The notes under the pieces were generated by a model. The model was not told the origin of the DNA. It did no database searches and saw only the letters and a program-made list of their open reading frames with translations. Below, piece by piece: positions 25,349 to 34,045 of a stretch of DNA of 64,000 nt. The stretch is from CAYQOX01 sp964419335 (GTDB lineage: Bacteria > Hinthialibacterota > Hinthialibacteria > Hinthialibacterales > Hinthialibacteraceae), in contig CAYQOX010000008.1 of the NCBI GenBank assembly GCA_964419335.1, forward strand, positions 51,478 to 115,477, read 5' to 3'. Positions within the stretch are counted from its first letter, which is position 1. Each line of letters opens with the position of its first letter. The position numbers and the translations under genes were made by a program.

Positions 25349-26386
25349 ATGGAAATCTTTACCCAAGAGATCCGAGACGATAAAGACATTCTTTTCGCGC
25401 GAGATCGAGCCCGTGTCATTTGTGAAGAGATGGGCTTTGGGATTACCGAACAACTCCAAGTAACCACCTCGGTTTTTGAACTGGGAAAGAATATTTTGGA
25501 ACACGGCCAAGGTGGATCCATCACCTTCTCTCTTCAAACCAAGGATAATGATCTTAGCCTTGAAGTCGAGGGGCAAGATCATGGCCCGGGGCTCTCAGAA
25601 GATCAGGTTAAAGAATTGCTTTCCTCGGGGGCAGGATCCTCTACCGCACTACGGGGAATCGCGGCCATGAAACGTCTCATGGATAAGATCGAAATCGATT
25701 CAGCCCCTGGAGAAGGGACCCACATTCGCCTGATTAAGAGAAAAAAGGAATCCCCTAAAACCTTGGCGCGTAATATTGTCGGTTTTTTCCAGGAGCGTTT
25801 TTCTTCCCGAAAAAACCCCACATTATCCCAAGAATTGCGGATGCAAAACATTAACCTGATGCAGACTCTTTCTCTCTACGAGGAGAAAAATAAGGAACTG
25901 GAGAAGGTTAACAAAGAATTACTCGATCTGAAACAGCGTTTAGAACAATCGAATCAGGAACTGCAAGAGCGTACCGCCGAATTACAAGAGGCGCTGCTTT
26001 CTCTTGGAGATCGAACCACAGAACTCGAAGCCAATAACCGTCGCTTTGCTGCCGTATTGAAAGTGATTCCGCAAGGAATCGCGATCACAGACCGCTCGGG
26101 GGTGGTGACGATCGTCAATGATTATTTCTGTGATTTATTTTCCCTGAATCGCTCGGATGTAGAAGGGATTACCAAAGTCGAGTGGCTTGATCTCTTAAGC
26201 CGGTACTATAACGATCCATCCCAAAGTTGGGCAGAAATGATGAACCAGATTCAAGAGGAACCCCAAAAAGTTCATAAATTTGTACTTAATGGAATGTCCG
26301 ATAATAACGAAAAAATTGTGTGCCAATCCACCCCTATCTTTGATGATGAAAATAAGATTGTTGGACGTTTGTGGATTTTTGAATAA
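25349..26386 (+). CDS. GHKL ATPase (RsbT-like) – coiled coil – PAS protein
   Basis: 345 residues with an unusual order: an N-terminal GHKL ATPase domain of the RsbT/SpoIIAB kind (N-box SVFELGKNILEHG, 41-53; G1 box DHGPGL, 77-82; GIAAMKRLMDKIEI and GEGTHIRL closing the domain, to about 128), then a long coiled coil (about 160-230, EKNKELEKVNKELLDLKQRL), then a C-terminal PAS domain (about 231-345, RRFAAVLKVIPQGIAITDRS onward). There is no HisKA/DHp domain and no phospho-accepting His box, so it is not a standard histidine kinase. RsbT-like domains phosphorylate STAS antagonists or bind regulators; PAS would sense a ligand or redox state. Role inferred; partner unknown. Confidence 0.8.
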   Translation: MEIFTQEIRDDKDILFARDRARVICEEMGFGITEQLQVTTSVFELGKNILEHGQGGSITFSLQTKDNDLSLEVEGQDHGPGLSEDQVKELLSSGAGSSTALRGIAAMKRLMDKIEIDSAPGEGTHIRLIKRKKESPKTLARNIVGFFQERFSSRKNPTLSQELRMQNINLMQTLSLYEEKNKELEKVNKELLDLKQRLEQSNQELQERTAELQEALLSLGDRTTELEANNRRFAAVLKVIPQGIAITDRSGVVTIVNDYFCDLFSLNRSDVEGITKVEWLDLLSRYYNDPSQSWAEMMNQIQEEPQKVHKFVLNGMSDNNEKIVCQSTPIFDDENKIVGRLWIFE

Positions 26387-26393
26387 TAGCCTT

Positions 26394-27476
26394 TCACCCG
26401 TGCAGGGCATACCACGCTTCCATACGCTGCACTAAAACCTTGGCAAGCCGGGTCGCCCCATCTCTTTTCAACATCGATTTGGACTTCTCGCGTAAATGAT
26501 CCAAGCGGGATGAATCATGTAGTACGTTTTGTAAAAATTCTTGAGTGTTTTCTTCTTGCCACTGGAGCCCTATTGTCTGCTCTTCCAAATAAGCACATAG
26601 ACTTTTTTCTCGTACGTTGCCCGGATAAAAGATAACCGCGCTGCCCCGTGCCATAAACTCATACATGATCGGCAATGGCGGTGTAAGAACCACTTTAACT
26701 TGATCCATCAATCCGAGACGTTCTTCCAGGCTCATTTCTTGCTGGACTACATTTCCTACTCCGATCTCATTCACCAAGGTTGGCCGCAAGGATTCAGCCC
26801 CTTCGAGCATCACTTTTATCGATTCGGAATTGGCTGTTTTTACGTCGTGGAGGATCTTGAGTGCTTGTTCCGCTGAGCTATTATTGCTGACGATAAGGAG
26901 GGTCTGTTCTTTTTTTTGCGCATTGGCTGGGGTGTTAAAATATGTTTGGGGTAAAGCCACATACTCCATCCCATGAAGACAATCGGCCATACGGCTGGCT
27001 TGGAGTTTCATTTGTTCAAAGTTGGGAGGCGCCACCATCCCTGGGAGAAGAACCAAATTGGCGCTAAACAGATTTTCTTGAAACTTTTCTCCAAATTGGC
27101 AAAACGCGGGTCCTTGCAGTGATAAGGGAGACTGCATAGGGGCGGGGAGATCCGCAATGACAAGTTGGGGTTGATATTGCTTGATGGCTTCACGAAGATT
27201 TTTTACGTTTTCTTCTGCGCTTACATCCACATGTTGTAAATCGGCAATGAGAAACACAATCATTGGCAGGTACGGACAAGCCAAGATGACGTTTGATACA
27301 CCCTGTGCCCGTAGGGCCTGGGCTAATGCGGCCCCACGCAGGATACGCGAAGGGCTACCTCGATAAGCAGGATCGATCCAAACCAAAGCCTGTTCGACTT
27401 TCTTGGATGGGGTGGTATGCGAGACTTCTGTATGGGTATTTTGTTCTTCCTTATTTTTTCGTAAAAAACCTAGCAT
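26394..27476 (-). CDS. GT-B-like protein (MurG/PseG-like fold), function unknown
   Basis: 360 residues. The N-terminal half (RILRGAALAQALRAQGVSNV, then VILACPYLP) and the C-terminal half (QTLLIVSNN; MDQVKVVLTPPLPIMYEFMA; GSAVIFYP) follow the two-Rossmann layout of GT28/PseG-like proteins, with the C-terminal part suggesting nucleotide-sugar binding. The GxGHxxR loop that holds the catalytic His of PseG is not preserved here (RGSPSRILRG). A glycosyltransferase or sugar-nucleotide hydrolase is possible. It lies on the minus strand, following the DUF3754 gene by 61 bases. Assignment is tentative. Confidence 0.55.
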   Translation of the reverse strand: MLGFLRKNKEEQNTHTEVSHTTPSKKVEQALVWIDPAYRGSPSRILRGAALAQALRAQGVSNVILACPYLPMIVFLIADLQHVDVSAEENVKNLREAIKQYQPQLVIADLPAPMQSPLSLQGPAFCQFGEKFQENLFSANLVLLPGMVAPPNFEQMKLQASRMADCLHGMEYVALPQTYFNTPANAQKKEQTLLIVSNNSSAEQALKILHDVKTANSESIKVMLEGAESLRPTLVNEIGVGNVVQQEMSLEERLGLMDQVKVVLTPPLPIMYEFMARGSAVIFYPGNVREKSLCAYLEEQTIGLQWQEENTQEFLQNVLHDSSRLDHLREKSKSMLKRDGATRLAKVLVQRMEAWYALHG

Positions 27477-27537
27477 AGATTCACGTCCTTATTCCATAAA
27501 CACATCTTTACGGGGAAGCCATCATGGATACGGCTTG

Positions 27538-29103
27538 TTAACCACTTTGGGAATTCCAGTATTTTAAATCTTGTTTAATGATTCCAATTTTTCCATTCAG
27601 ATTGTTTCGGGTAATGGCTGTATGTTCAAGGAGCTCGTCTAAAGAAAAAAGCTGATAAGTCAACTTCTTTCCATCCGCCCGAGTCTGAACAATTCCCCAT
27701 CGTTCCATGAGGGGGAGTGTACGAGAGAAATCGGGTACAAAGAGGGTATTCAATCGATCATGGCAATATTTGCGAGCTTTCTCTTCCAGTTCGTTTTGAC
27801 TCCACCCCTTTTGTCCTTTTGGGGGCTCCAGGGCAAGCAGCCCAAACAATAAAATAATTTCTCGCTTCAATACATTTTCATAATCGTCAATGATATGACT
27901 TACCGCTTTGGCCCCTCGCCCCAAACGATGCCGCAGCATATATTGCGCGTGATGAAGCTTTTGCTCGGTTTTGACAATGTTGAGTTTATACAGCAGCCGG
28001 TATCCCATAAAAAATAGAGGGTTAAAGAGCGTGAATAATCGCTTGAAACTCTTGGTGATTAGGGCTTTTCCCAGAGCAGGCACCGAAGCGGTGCCTGCTG
28101 CGCATAATTGCACATATTCTTTAACCCCCAACGATATTTGGGCATAGGGCAGCAGTAACTCTAAATCGCTTTCGGGAATACTGTGATAAGAAAGAACGTG
28201 CATTCTTTTTTGGCGATTTTTTTTTCTCGTACGTTCCTGGATAATTTCTTCCAGGGGCTTATCTTGCAGATAACGCAGTTTTTGTTCAACCGCTTCTCGT
28301 ATCCCTTTACCCTTGAACCAAGTTTTTTTCATGCGATGGCTTCGTTCAGAAGGCAGGTACTCCTCGGCTTCTTCGTTAAGTTTATTTTGATCAATTTCAG
28401 GAACTTCTTCTTCTTCTTGGGTTTCCTCATTGGTGCCTTCTTTCATGGGGGCGAGATCTTCGCTGGCAAGAACAACCACTTCTTCAAAAATCTCAATACA
28501 ATCCGGTGCCAGCAGCGACTTCATTTTTAATGAGTTCGCCCATTTACGTGTAAGGTTCTTTTCTTGTTTGGCGATATAAGACCCTCGTACATAAAAATGT
28601 AAGACGTCGACGTTTTGTAGACGCACAAAGATTTTTTCATAGGAACCGCTTTGCAGAGCATGTTCTACTATCTCCGGCGGTAGTTTTTCAAAATGGGCGA
28701 GTTCCATTACGGTATGGAGCTGCTTTAAGATAAATTCTAGATCCTCAGAGAAAGAGGTTTCGACTTGGTTCTCTTCATGCTTTTGAAAAAAGCGATGGGC
28801 AAATCCACCCTGACTCCATTTCAACATGCGGCTAAAAATTGTATCTGCCCGGAATTCTCCATCCAAGTACACCATCGATTCTAAATTAAAAAGCAAATCG
28901 AGCAGCTGTTCCTTATCATAACGCTTATAGATATCATGATGCGTGGTTAAATATTCTAAAAGATCACGTTGTAGATCTTGATAATCGATAGGAACGATAT
29001 GCTGCTTGAATCGTGGTTGGAGGTTGTCGCTTATTTGGGTCGTTTCTTTTAAACGATTTTCTTTTTTTTCAACGTTCATATTATTATTTGGATGCATGGA
29101 CAT
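27538..29103 (-). CDS. DUF3754 (TMEM143-like) protein
   Basis: 521 residues. An acidic middle linker (NEETQEEEEVPEIDQNKLNE) separates a helical N-terminal part from a C-terminal DUF3754-like region: HVLSYHSIPESDLELLLPYA, a short hydrophobic hairpin (CAAGTASVPALGKAL; LFNPLFFMGYRLLY) and a winged-helix-like end (LKREIILLFGLLAL, then FSRTLPLMERWGIVQ). This matches the pattern I know from DUF3754/TMEM143 proteins, found in mitochondria and scattered bacteria and without an established function. No ribosome-binding site is clear; the ATGs at 29103, 29097 and 29079 are all possible starts. Confidence 0.6.
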   Translation of the reverse strand: MSMHPNNNMNVEKKENRLKETTQISDNLQPRFKQHIVPIDYQDLQRDLLEYLTTHHDIYKRYDKEQLLDLLFNLESMVYLDGEFRADTIFSRMLKWSQGGFAHRFFQKHEENQVETSFSEDLEFILKQLHTVMELAHFEKLPPEIVEHALQSGSYEKIFVRLQNVDVLHFYVRGSYIAKQEKNLTRKWANSLKMKSLLAPDCIEIFEEVVVLASEDLAPMKEGTNEETQEEEEVPEIDQNKLNEEAEEYLPSERSHRMKKTWFKGKGIREAVEQKLRYLQDKPLEEIIQERTRKKNRQKRMHVLSYHSIPESDLELLLPYAQISLGVKEYVQLCAAGTASVPALGKALITKSFKRLFTLFNPLFFMGYRLLYKLNIVKTEQKLHHAQYMLRHRLGRGAKAVSHIIDDYENVLKREIILLFGLLALEPPKGQKGWSQNELEEKARKYCHDRLNTLFVPDFSRTLPLMERWGIVQTRADGKKLTYQLFSLDELLEHTAITRNNLNGKIGIIKQDLKYWNSQSG

Positions 29104-29292
29104 GCAATGTCATAAACCTACGTTATGGTTGAACCTACGATAATGAATCATGACTCATTTTATCTATGAGGTTATACGAAATGAGTCTGACTTTAAAGAT
29201 GCATCATGGAAAACTCTTTCTTCACAGAGGTTATCTATCCATGACCTGATACACACGAGTATCTTCTTATTTAATTTTATAAGTTTAAAAAA

Positions 29293-30012
29293 ATGAATCC
29301 TATCTTATCGGTTGAAAACGTTACATGCCGTAAGGGCGATAAATTTGATCAAGTTACGATTCTTAGTAACGTCTCTTTTACTGTGAATTCCGGTGAAATC
29401 GTATCTCTTTTAGGTTCCTCCGGATCGGGTAAATCGACCTTATTGCGCACGCTGGTTGGTTTAGATCCGCTCTCGTCAGGACAGATTTTCTTCCATGAGA
29501 AGAGTGTACAAGAGTGGGATATTCAGGAACTGCGCCGCCGGATGGGGTATGTCTTACAACTTCCCTATCTCTTTCCCGGTACGGTCGCGGAGAATATACT
29601 CTACGCTCCTCGTTTTCATCATAGGCTTGATAAAGACGAGGCCGCCTTCGTCCAAGAAATGTTATCCCACGTGGGTTTACCCTCTGATCTCGCGCAACGC
29701 CGCTCTCACGAACTTTCTGTTGGTCAGCAAATGCGAGTTTCGTTGGCTCGTACTTTGGCCAATCAGCCCGATGTCTTGCTTCTGGATGAACCTACCGCCT
29801 CTCTGGATCCTAAGTCGGCACAACATATTCTTCAGCTAATTTTACGCCTTAATCGAGAGGATGGAATTACCGTGATTGTTGTCACTCACGATCGGGATAT
29901 CTCACGCCAACTCAATGGCCGCTGGCTTTGCTTTATGAATAAGCAGATAAACGAGTGCGATTCAATTAACCAACTTTCAACGTTTGAACTTCAAGAGGAT
30001 AAAGATGTATGA
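29293..30012 (+). CDS. fetA: FetA, ABC transporter ATP-binding protein
   Basis: 239 residues, a complete ABC ATPase: Walker A GSSGSGKST, Q-loop VLQLPYLFPG, signature LSVGQQMR, Walker B VLLLDEP and H-loop VTHDRD. It overlaps the UPF0014 permease gene by 4 bases (ATGA at 30009-30012), the fetAB (ybbL-ybbM) arrangement. E. coli FetAB exports iron and protects against oxidative stress. Substrate is assumed from the permease partner. No convincing ribosome-binding site was seen before the ATG. Confidence 0.85.
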   Translation: MNPILSVENVTCRKGDKFDQVTILSNVSFTVNSGEIVSLLGSSGSGKSTLLRTLVGLDPLSSGQIFFHEKSVQEWDIQELRRRMGYVLQLPYLFPGTVAENILYAPRFHHRLDKDEAAFVQEMLSHVGLPSDLAQRRSHELSVGQQMRVSLARTLANQPDVLLLDEPTASLDPKSAQHILQLILRLNREDGITVIVVTHDRDISRQLNGRWLCFMNKQINECDSINQLSTFELQEDKDV

Positions 30013-30800
30013 ATACTGACTATTTGGCTCTTTCTTTTTCTCAAGTTTTTGCTTCTCTGCTTATGATCCTTTTAGCCGTTGGCTTAGCCTTACTTAATCG
30101 CAGCCGCTTGGAAAAACAATATCTAATGGGAGCCATCCGCGCCTTTATCCAATTGATTCTCATGGGCTACTTTCTGCTGTGGTTGTTCCAAAACAACCAC
30201 CCGGTTTATCTCCTTTTGACTTTGGAAGCCATGTTGATTGCGGGAACCTATACCGCAGGAAAGAGGCAGGAGCGATTTTCTCACCAAACGTTTTGGGTGC
30301 TTTTTATGGCATTACATACCTCTGCTTTGCTTGTGGGAGGATACTTTTTCCTCGCCGTCTTGAGTGTTCAACCGTTTTCCACTCCCCATTTGTTTATTCC
30401 TTTGATGGGGATGGTCATCGGTAACAGCGCCAATGGCGCCGCCTTGTCGGTTCATCGTCTCCAAAGCGAGGTGGAGAGTCATCGAGGTGAGATCGAAGCC
30501 GCCTTGGCGTTAGGAGTGACGCCCAAAAAAGCCTTAGAGCCTTACGTGTCTGCGACCTTGCGAAATGCGCTCATTCCCAGTATTAACAGCATGATGCTTA
30601 TGGGAATTGTACAACTTCCCGGGATTATGACCGGGCAATTGATCTCCGGCATTTTGCCGCAAGAATCGGTACGGTATCAAATCGTAGTGGTTTATCTCCT
30701 CGCGGGAGCGGTAGCCCTGAGCTGCCACGTTACCGTTCGTATGGAAACCCGCCGATATTTCACTCAACGTTGGAGCTTAGTCGATTCATCTGAGTTGTGA
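30009..30800 (+). CDS. fetB: FetB, UPF0014 ABC permease (iron exporter type)
   Basis: 263 residues with about seven membrane helices. The UPF0014/FetB signatures are clear: AIRAFIQLILMGYFL (about 44-58), MVIGNSANGAALSVHRL (136-152), EAALALGVTPKKALEPYVSA and LPGIMTGQLISG. It pairs with fetA and ends one base before the stop of the convergent pssA gene, so no untranslated spacer or terminator separates them. Role: efflux of iron (by homology); other metals are possible. Confidence 0.88.
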   Translation: MNTDYLALSFSQVFASLLMILLAVGLALLNRSRLEKQYLMGAIRAFIQLILMGYFLLWLFQNNHPVYLLLTLEAMLIAGTYTAGKRQERFSHQTFWVLFMALHTSALLVGGYFFLAVLSVQPFSTPHLFIPLMGMVIGNSANGAALSVHRLQSEVESHRGEIEAALALGVTPKKALEPYVSATLRNALIPSINSMMLMGIVQLPGIMTGQLISGILPQESVRYQIVVVYLLAGAVALSCHVTVRMETRRYFTQRWSLVDSSEL

Positions 30801-31682
30801 TTAATGCTTATGCTCGATTAAGGAAGGCGATGATTTTTTCTCTTCTGTTTGCTCTTCTTCGGGTGTAGGTTTGCGCATTTCTCGTATGGCTTTGATTGGA
30901 CCCGAAAGGATAAAGGAAAAAGTGATGAGTAAAATCATGACTTTGGCAATCATCACCATAACACATAAAATCAGCACCATAATGACATTATGCTGAAAGA
31001 TGTTCTTTTTTTCTATTTGCCATGAGGAAAGATCCGGATAGCGAAGAGTGCTTACCATCAAAAATGCCATGCACACCATCACGATATGCACTGTTGTTCG
31101 TAAGATGGGGGTGGCTAATAAGATTTCATAATCATGGCTAACCAGTACCATCGCAGCTAAAAAGCACGCCGGGACTGGACAGGGAAGCCCGACGAAGTAA
31201 TCGCGTTTTTGCTGATTTCCAGCATGCACATTATACCTCGCCAGACGTAAGGCTGTACATAAGGTATAAACCAAAACCAGAGAGATTCCCAATCGATCGT
31301 ACTGTTGATAAAGCATCGTATGCATGAGAATTGAAGGGGCGACACCGAAGGATATAACGTCGGCTAAAGAGTCTAATTGGGTTCCAAATGGAGAAGAAGA
31401 ACCCATCAGACGCGCTACTTTTCCATCGATTAAATCAAAAAAGGCTGCCAGTAAAATCAAATACGCCGCGATCTCAAAGTGCTGATCGATTCCTACGGTA
31501 ATAGCACTGACACCGCAGGCCACGTTAAAGCTGGTTAATACATTGGGCAAAAGATGAATCAGCTTAATGTCTTTCCGTTTTTGCCGGAAATTTTTTACAC
31601 GGAAGCGCCGTATTCTTTTTTTGCCGCTCTCTAATCGGGAGTCTTTTTGGTTCTGTTCATTTTTCGATGGATTATCATTCAT
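30801..31682 (-). CDS. pssA: CDP-diacylglycerol–serine O-phosphatidyltransferase
   Basis: 293 residues. The CDP-alcohol phosphotransferase motif DG(x2)AR(x8)G(x3)D(x3)D is intact in DGKVARLMGSSSPFGTQLDS followed by LADVISFGVAPS, the PssA type. About seven membrane helices follow, plus basic and acidic tails at each end (KRIRRFRVKNFRQKRKD near the start). It makes phosphatidylserine, the precursor of phosphatidylethanolamine. The stop directly abuts the fetB stop. A TATAAT (31783-31778, minus) with a weak TTATAT at 17 bases may be its promoter. Confidence 0.92.
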   Translation of the reverse strand: MNDNPSKNEQNQKDSRLESGKKRIRRFRVKNFRQKRKDIKLIHLLPNVLTSFNVACGVSAITVGIDQHFEIAAYLILLAAFFDLIDGKVARLMGSSSPFGTQLDSLADVISFGVAPSILMHTMLYQQYDRLGISLVLVYTLCTALRLARYNVHAGNQQKRDYFVGLPCPVPACFLAAMVLVSHDYEILLATPILRTTVHIVMVCMAFLMVSTLRYPDLSSWQIEKKNIFQHNVIMVLILCVMVMIAKVMILLITFSFILSGPIKAIREMRKPTPEEEQTEEKKSSPSLIEHKH

Positions 31683-31830
31683 AAATAAAAAAACCTTAAT
31701 CCATGTATTGTTCCATAAAGATTATCTTAGAGGTTTAATCTTTTGGATTGTTTCGAGCCTTCCTTAACCAAATCCTAATTATACCGCGATGGTTTTATGT
31801 ATATAAGGCAAATGCGGTGGAGGAGATTAT

Positions 31831-32076
31831 CTAAGTTGATTTCTCTTTCCGTCGTATTTCTGCCAGTAAGGCCGTGCGAGCGCTGATGAGCCCCGAAAGG
31901 ATTCCGTCTTCAAAGTGAAAATGTGGATACGATTCCAAAAAGGAAAAATCATGAGGGTTTCTCAAATCTTCTTCCGTTAAATGCGGATCCAACTTTTGGG
32001 CAATTTTGAGAACTTTTTTCTTTTGGGAATCGATCATTTCATCCATCAAGCGAATAACATCCTTTTGATTCAACAT
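31831..32076 (-). CDS. Small conserved-looking hypothetical protein
   Basis: 81 residues from the ATG at 32076 (a GTG at 32086-32088 is also open), preceded by AGGTG at about 9 bases. Charged, helical sequence with LMDEMIDSQKKKVLKIAQKL near the start, LTEEDLRNPHDF in the middle and FEDGILSGLISARTALLAEI near the end. It is out of frame with nothing else and lies just after a strong terminator, so it needs its own promoter or read-through. The even composition suggests a real gene; I do not know its function. Confidence 0.6.
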   Translation of the reverse strand: MLNQKDVIRLMDEMIDSQKKKVLKIAQKLDPHLTEEDLRNPHDFSFLESYPHFHFEDGILSGLISARTALLAEIRRKEKST

Positions 32077-32097
32077 TGGACTGCGCACCTTTTTTTA

Positions 32098-32128
32098 CAA
32101 AAAAGAGACCGCCATGAGGACGGTCTCT
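32098..32128 (-). terminator. Rho-independent terminator after the KAP-like NTPase gene
   Basis: On the minus strand AGAGACCG (32128-32121) pairs perfectly with CGGTCTCT (32111-32104), followed by a run of T. It lies 29 bases beyond the stop of the gene at 32157. Confidence 0.88.
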
Positions 32129-32156
32129 CGCTTTATTCTTTTGTTCAACCTTGTTG

Positions 32157-33656
32157 TTAATTCAAAACACGCCGCAATACTCCTGATTTGTCGATCCATG
32201 TGGCTTTGATGACTTCGAAATGGCTGGGAGAGATTTTCCAACGGGGATCGTCTTCAGAAATATCATTGGGCAAGTCTTTAACGTATTCAGTAAATAAACT
32301 GGAGAAAAATCCAAAAGCATACCGCGGTGTCCCTAACATGGACAAGGTATCCCGCAAGTGGTTAAAATCGAAATCATCCGAAAACATGTTGGCAAGTTGA
32401 GTTTTTTGCTGCTCCGGCTTTTGACAGGATTGCAAGCGCTGATTGGCGATTTCATACAGTTCTTGCCCGCTCCATTTCAATTCTGAAATTAGATTGGATT
32501 TATCCAACCGCATCTTTTTTAACTGTTCAGGTGATGCGTTTCGGTGGATTTCATCTAATTCAATAGGCAGGAACAGTTTCAACCCCAGTTTTGGGTATTG
32601 GAGAAACTTGATATCCAGCAGTTTTTCGATAAAAATTCGCATCAATTCCACCCTTGTGCTAAGCATGGATGGCTCATCGATTCGATCCAAGAGGACATAG
32701 ATCCCTTCGTAGTTAAAAACTTCCAACAATCCCATAAAGTGATCCAACAGTTGATAACGGGAAGCAGCATCCGAACCGCGAGGTAAGACAAATTCGCGAC
32801 GCTCCTTTGGGGATTCACTTTTGAGTATTTTTTTCAAGTTGATGGATTCATGAGGGATAATTTTTACACTTTGACAGGCATAACTGGCTCTTGATTTTGT
32901 GATCATGTTTTTAATCAAGTAATACCCCCAAATCCCTACGAGCCCAAGCGCTCCTAAAGCATGCATGCTATTAATAATACGCGTGGATTCAAAAGGAAAA
33001 CTCTCATGCAAGGGGGCAAGTCCTATCCCCACACTGATCCCTGTACCTATGGTTAAAGCCATGAAGCGTTTGAATCCCTGCATAGAAAAGTACCCAAACT
33101 GGCTTTTCAGCATTTTTAACGCTTCAGGAGTAGTGCGACGGTCTGAATTATAGTACAGGGTAGTCATGACCAGCAGATAGGTTTTTTGTTTCCTTGAAAG
33201 TTTGTGGGATTTTTCTCGCTTATCGAGAATATCATCCACAAGTTTTGTGATCCCAAGTGACAAAATACAATCGATATGATCTGAAATTCGCCAACGTTTT
33301 AGGGCTTCATGAGCGGATTGCGGATCTTCATTTTGGATCCCTACCGCGCGGCGAAAATTTTCTAAATGTGGATTAAAGTCAATGTATTCAATTTGAAATA
33401 CTTTTTCCTCGGGATGCTCGCGGTTGTATTCCTCTACTCTCCTTTTAATCATCAATCGTAAGGCGCTTTTCCCGCTTCCTTTCTCTCCAAAACTGATGGC
33501 GGGAGCGGGCATTCGCGGATTCCCAAACATCCGGTCAAAACTCCAGTGCACAGCATTGGGATCCACTTCGGTTAACACAAGATCCTTGTCGGCGTCTTCA
33601 CAAGTAAAGGGGTCATCGGTTAATCCCCAATACTCTCTCCATTTTTGCATAAACAT
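32157..33656 (-). CDS. Membrane-inserted P-loop NTPase (KAP-like architecture)
   Basis: 499 residues. Walker A GEKGSGKSA (57-65) and a Walker B-like GIYVLLDRIDE (318-328) are separated by about 250 residues that include two membrane helices (about 197-214 and 231-249). Two or four membrane helices inserted inside the NTPase domain is the defining trait of KAP NTPases. The N-terminus (WREYWGLTDDPFTCEDADKD) has a small domain before the P-loop, and the C-terminus is a helical region with TPRYAFGFFSSLF. AGGA lies at good spacing before the ATG. The NTPase would face the cytoplasm, anchored by the hairpin. Function not known; KAP proteins in bacteria are often linked to phage exclusion or mobile DNA, but nothing nearby shows that. 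Confidence 0.7.
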   Translation of the reverse strand: MFMQKWREYWGLTDDPFTCEDADKDLVLTEVDPNAVHWSFDRMFGNPRMPAPAISFGEKGSGKSALRLMIKRRVEEYNREHPEEKVFQIEYIDFNPHLENFRRAVGIQNEDPQSAHEALKRWRISDHIDCILSLGITKLVDDILDKREKSHKLSRKQKTYLLVMTTLYYNSDRRTTPEALKMLKSQFGYFSMQGFKRFMALTIGTGISVGIGLAPLHESFPFESTRIINSMHALGALGLVGIWGYYLIKNMITKSRASYACQSVKIIPHESINLKKILKSESPKERREFVLPRGSDAASRYQLLDHFMGLLEVFNYEGIYVLLDRIDEPSMLSTRVELMRIFIEKLLDIKFLQYPKLGLKLFLPIELDEIHRNASPEQLKKMRLDKSNLISELKWSGQELYEIANQRLQSCQKPEQQKTQLANMFSDDFDFNHLRDTLSMLGTPRYAFGFFSSLFTEYVKDLPNDISEDDPRWKISPSHFEVIKATWIDKSGVLRRVLN

Positions 33657-33735
33657 GATCGATTTTCCTTTTATTAAAAAGACTATGAGTTAATTTATCA
33701 ATCTTATAGGTTTTTCTCTTTTCTTCCAACAGCAA

Positions 33736-33960
33736 TCACCAAAAATCAGCGAAATCTTCTCCCAACTCCTCAAAACCCTCATTTGGCCATTGCGCCAAAT
33801 CACTGTCCAGATCAAAGACAGTCCAATCATTGGTTTTACCTATTTCATTCTGAGTGGGATCCAAATCATCGTACCAACTATTCATCCTTGAACCATCTTG
33901 GGTGGCACATCCTGATATTACAATGAGTAAAGTAATTAAATTCAATACGAATAACCGCAT
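33736..33960 (-). CDS. Small predicted lipoprotein
   Basis: 74 residues from the ATG at 33960 (MRLFVLNLITLLIVISGCAT): lipobox ISGC with lipidated Cys near position 18, then a short acidic, tryptophan-containing tail (LDPTQNEIGKTNDWTVFDLD). The frame also opens with a TTG at 33963. AGGA precedes the ATG by 9 bases. It sits upstream of the KAP-like gene and downstream of the GHMP kinase on the same strand. No known family. Confidence 0.65.
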   Translation of the reverse strand: MRLFVLNLITLLIVISGCATQDGSRMNSWYDDLDPTQNEIGKTNDWTVFDLDSDLAQWPNEGFEELGEDFADFW

Positions 33961-34045
33961 CAAAGTGAATCCTGCTTTCCGTTTTTAGTTTATTCGGTCT
34001 TACAACAATTCCATACGTAATGTCTCATAGAAGAGTAACTGAACG

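Noticed and set aside
26394..27476. Assignment of the GT-B-like protein as PseG for flagellin pseudaminic acid
   Set aside because: The loop holding PseG's catalytic His is not present and no other pse genes are nearby.
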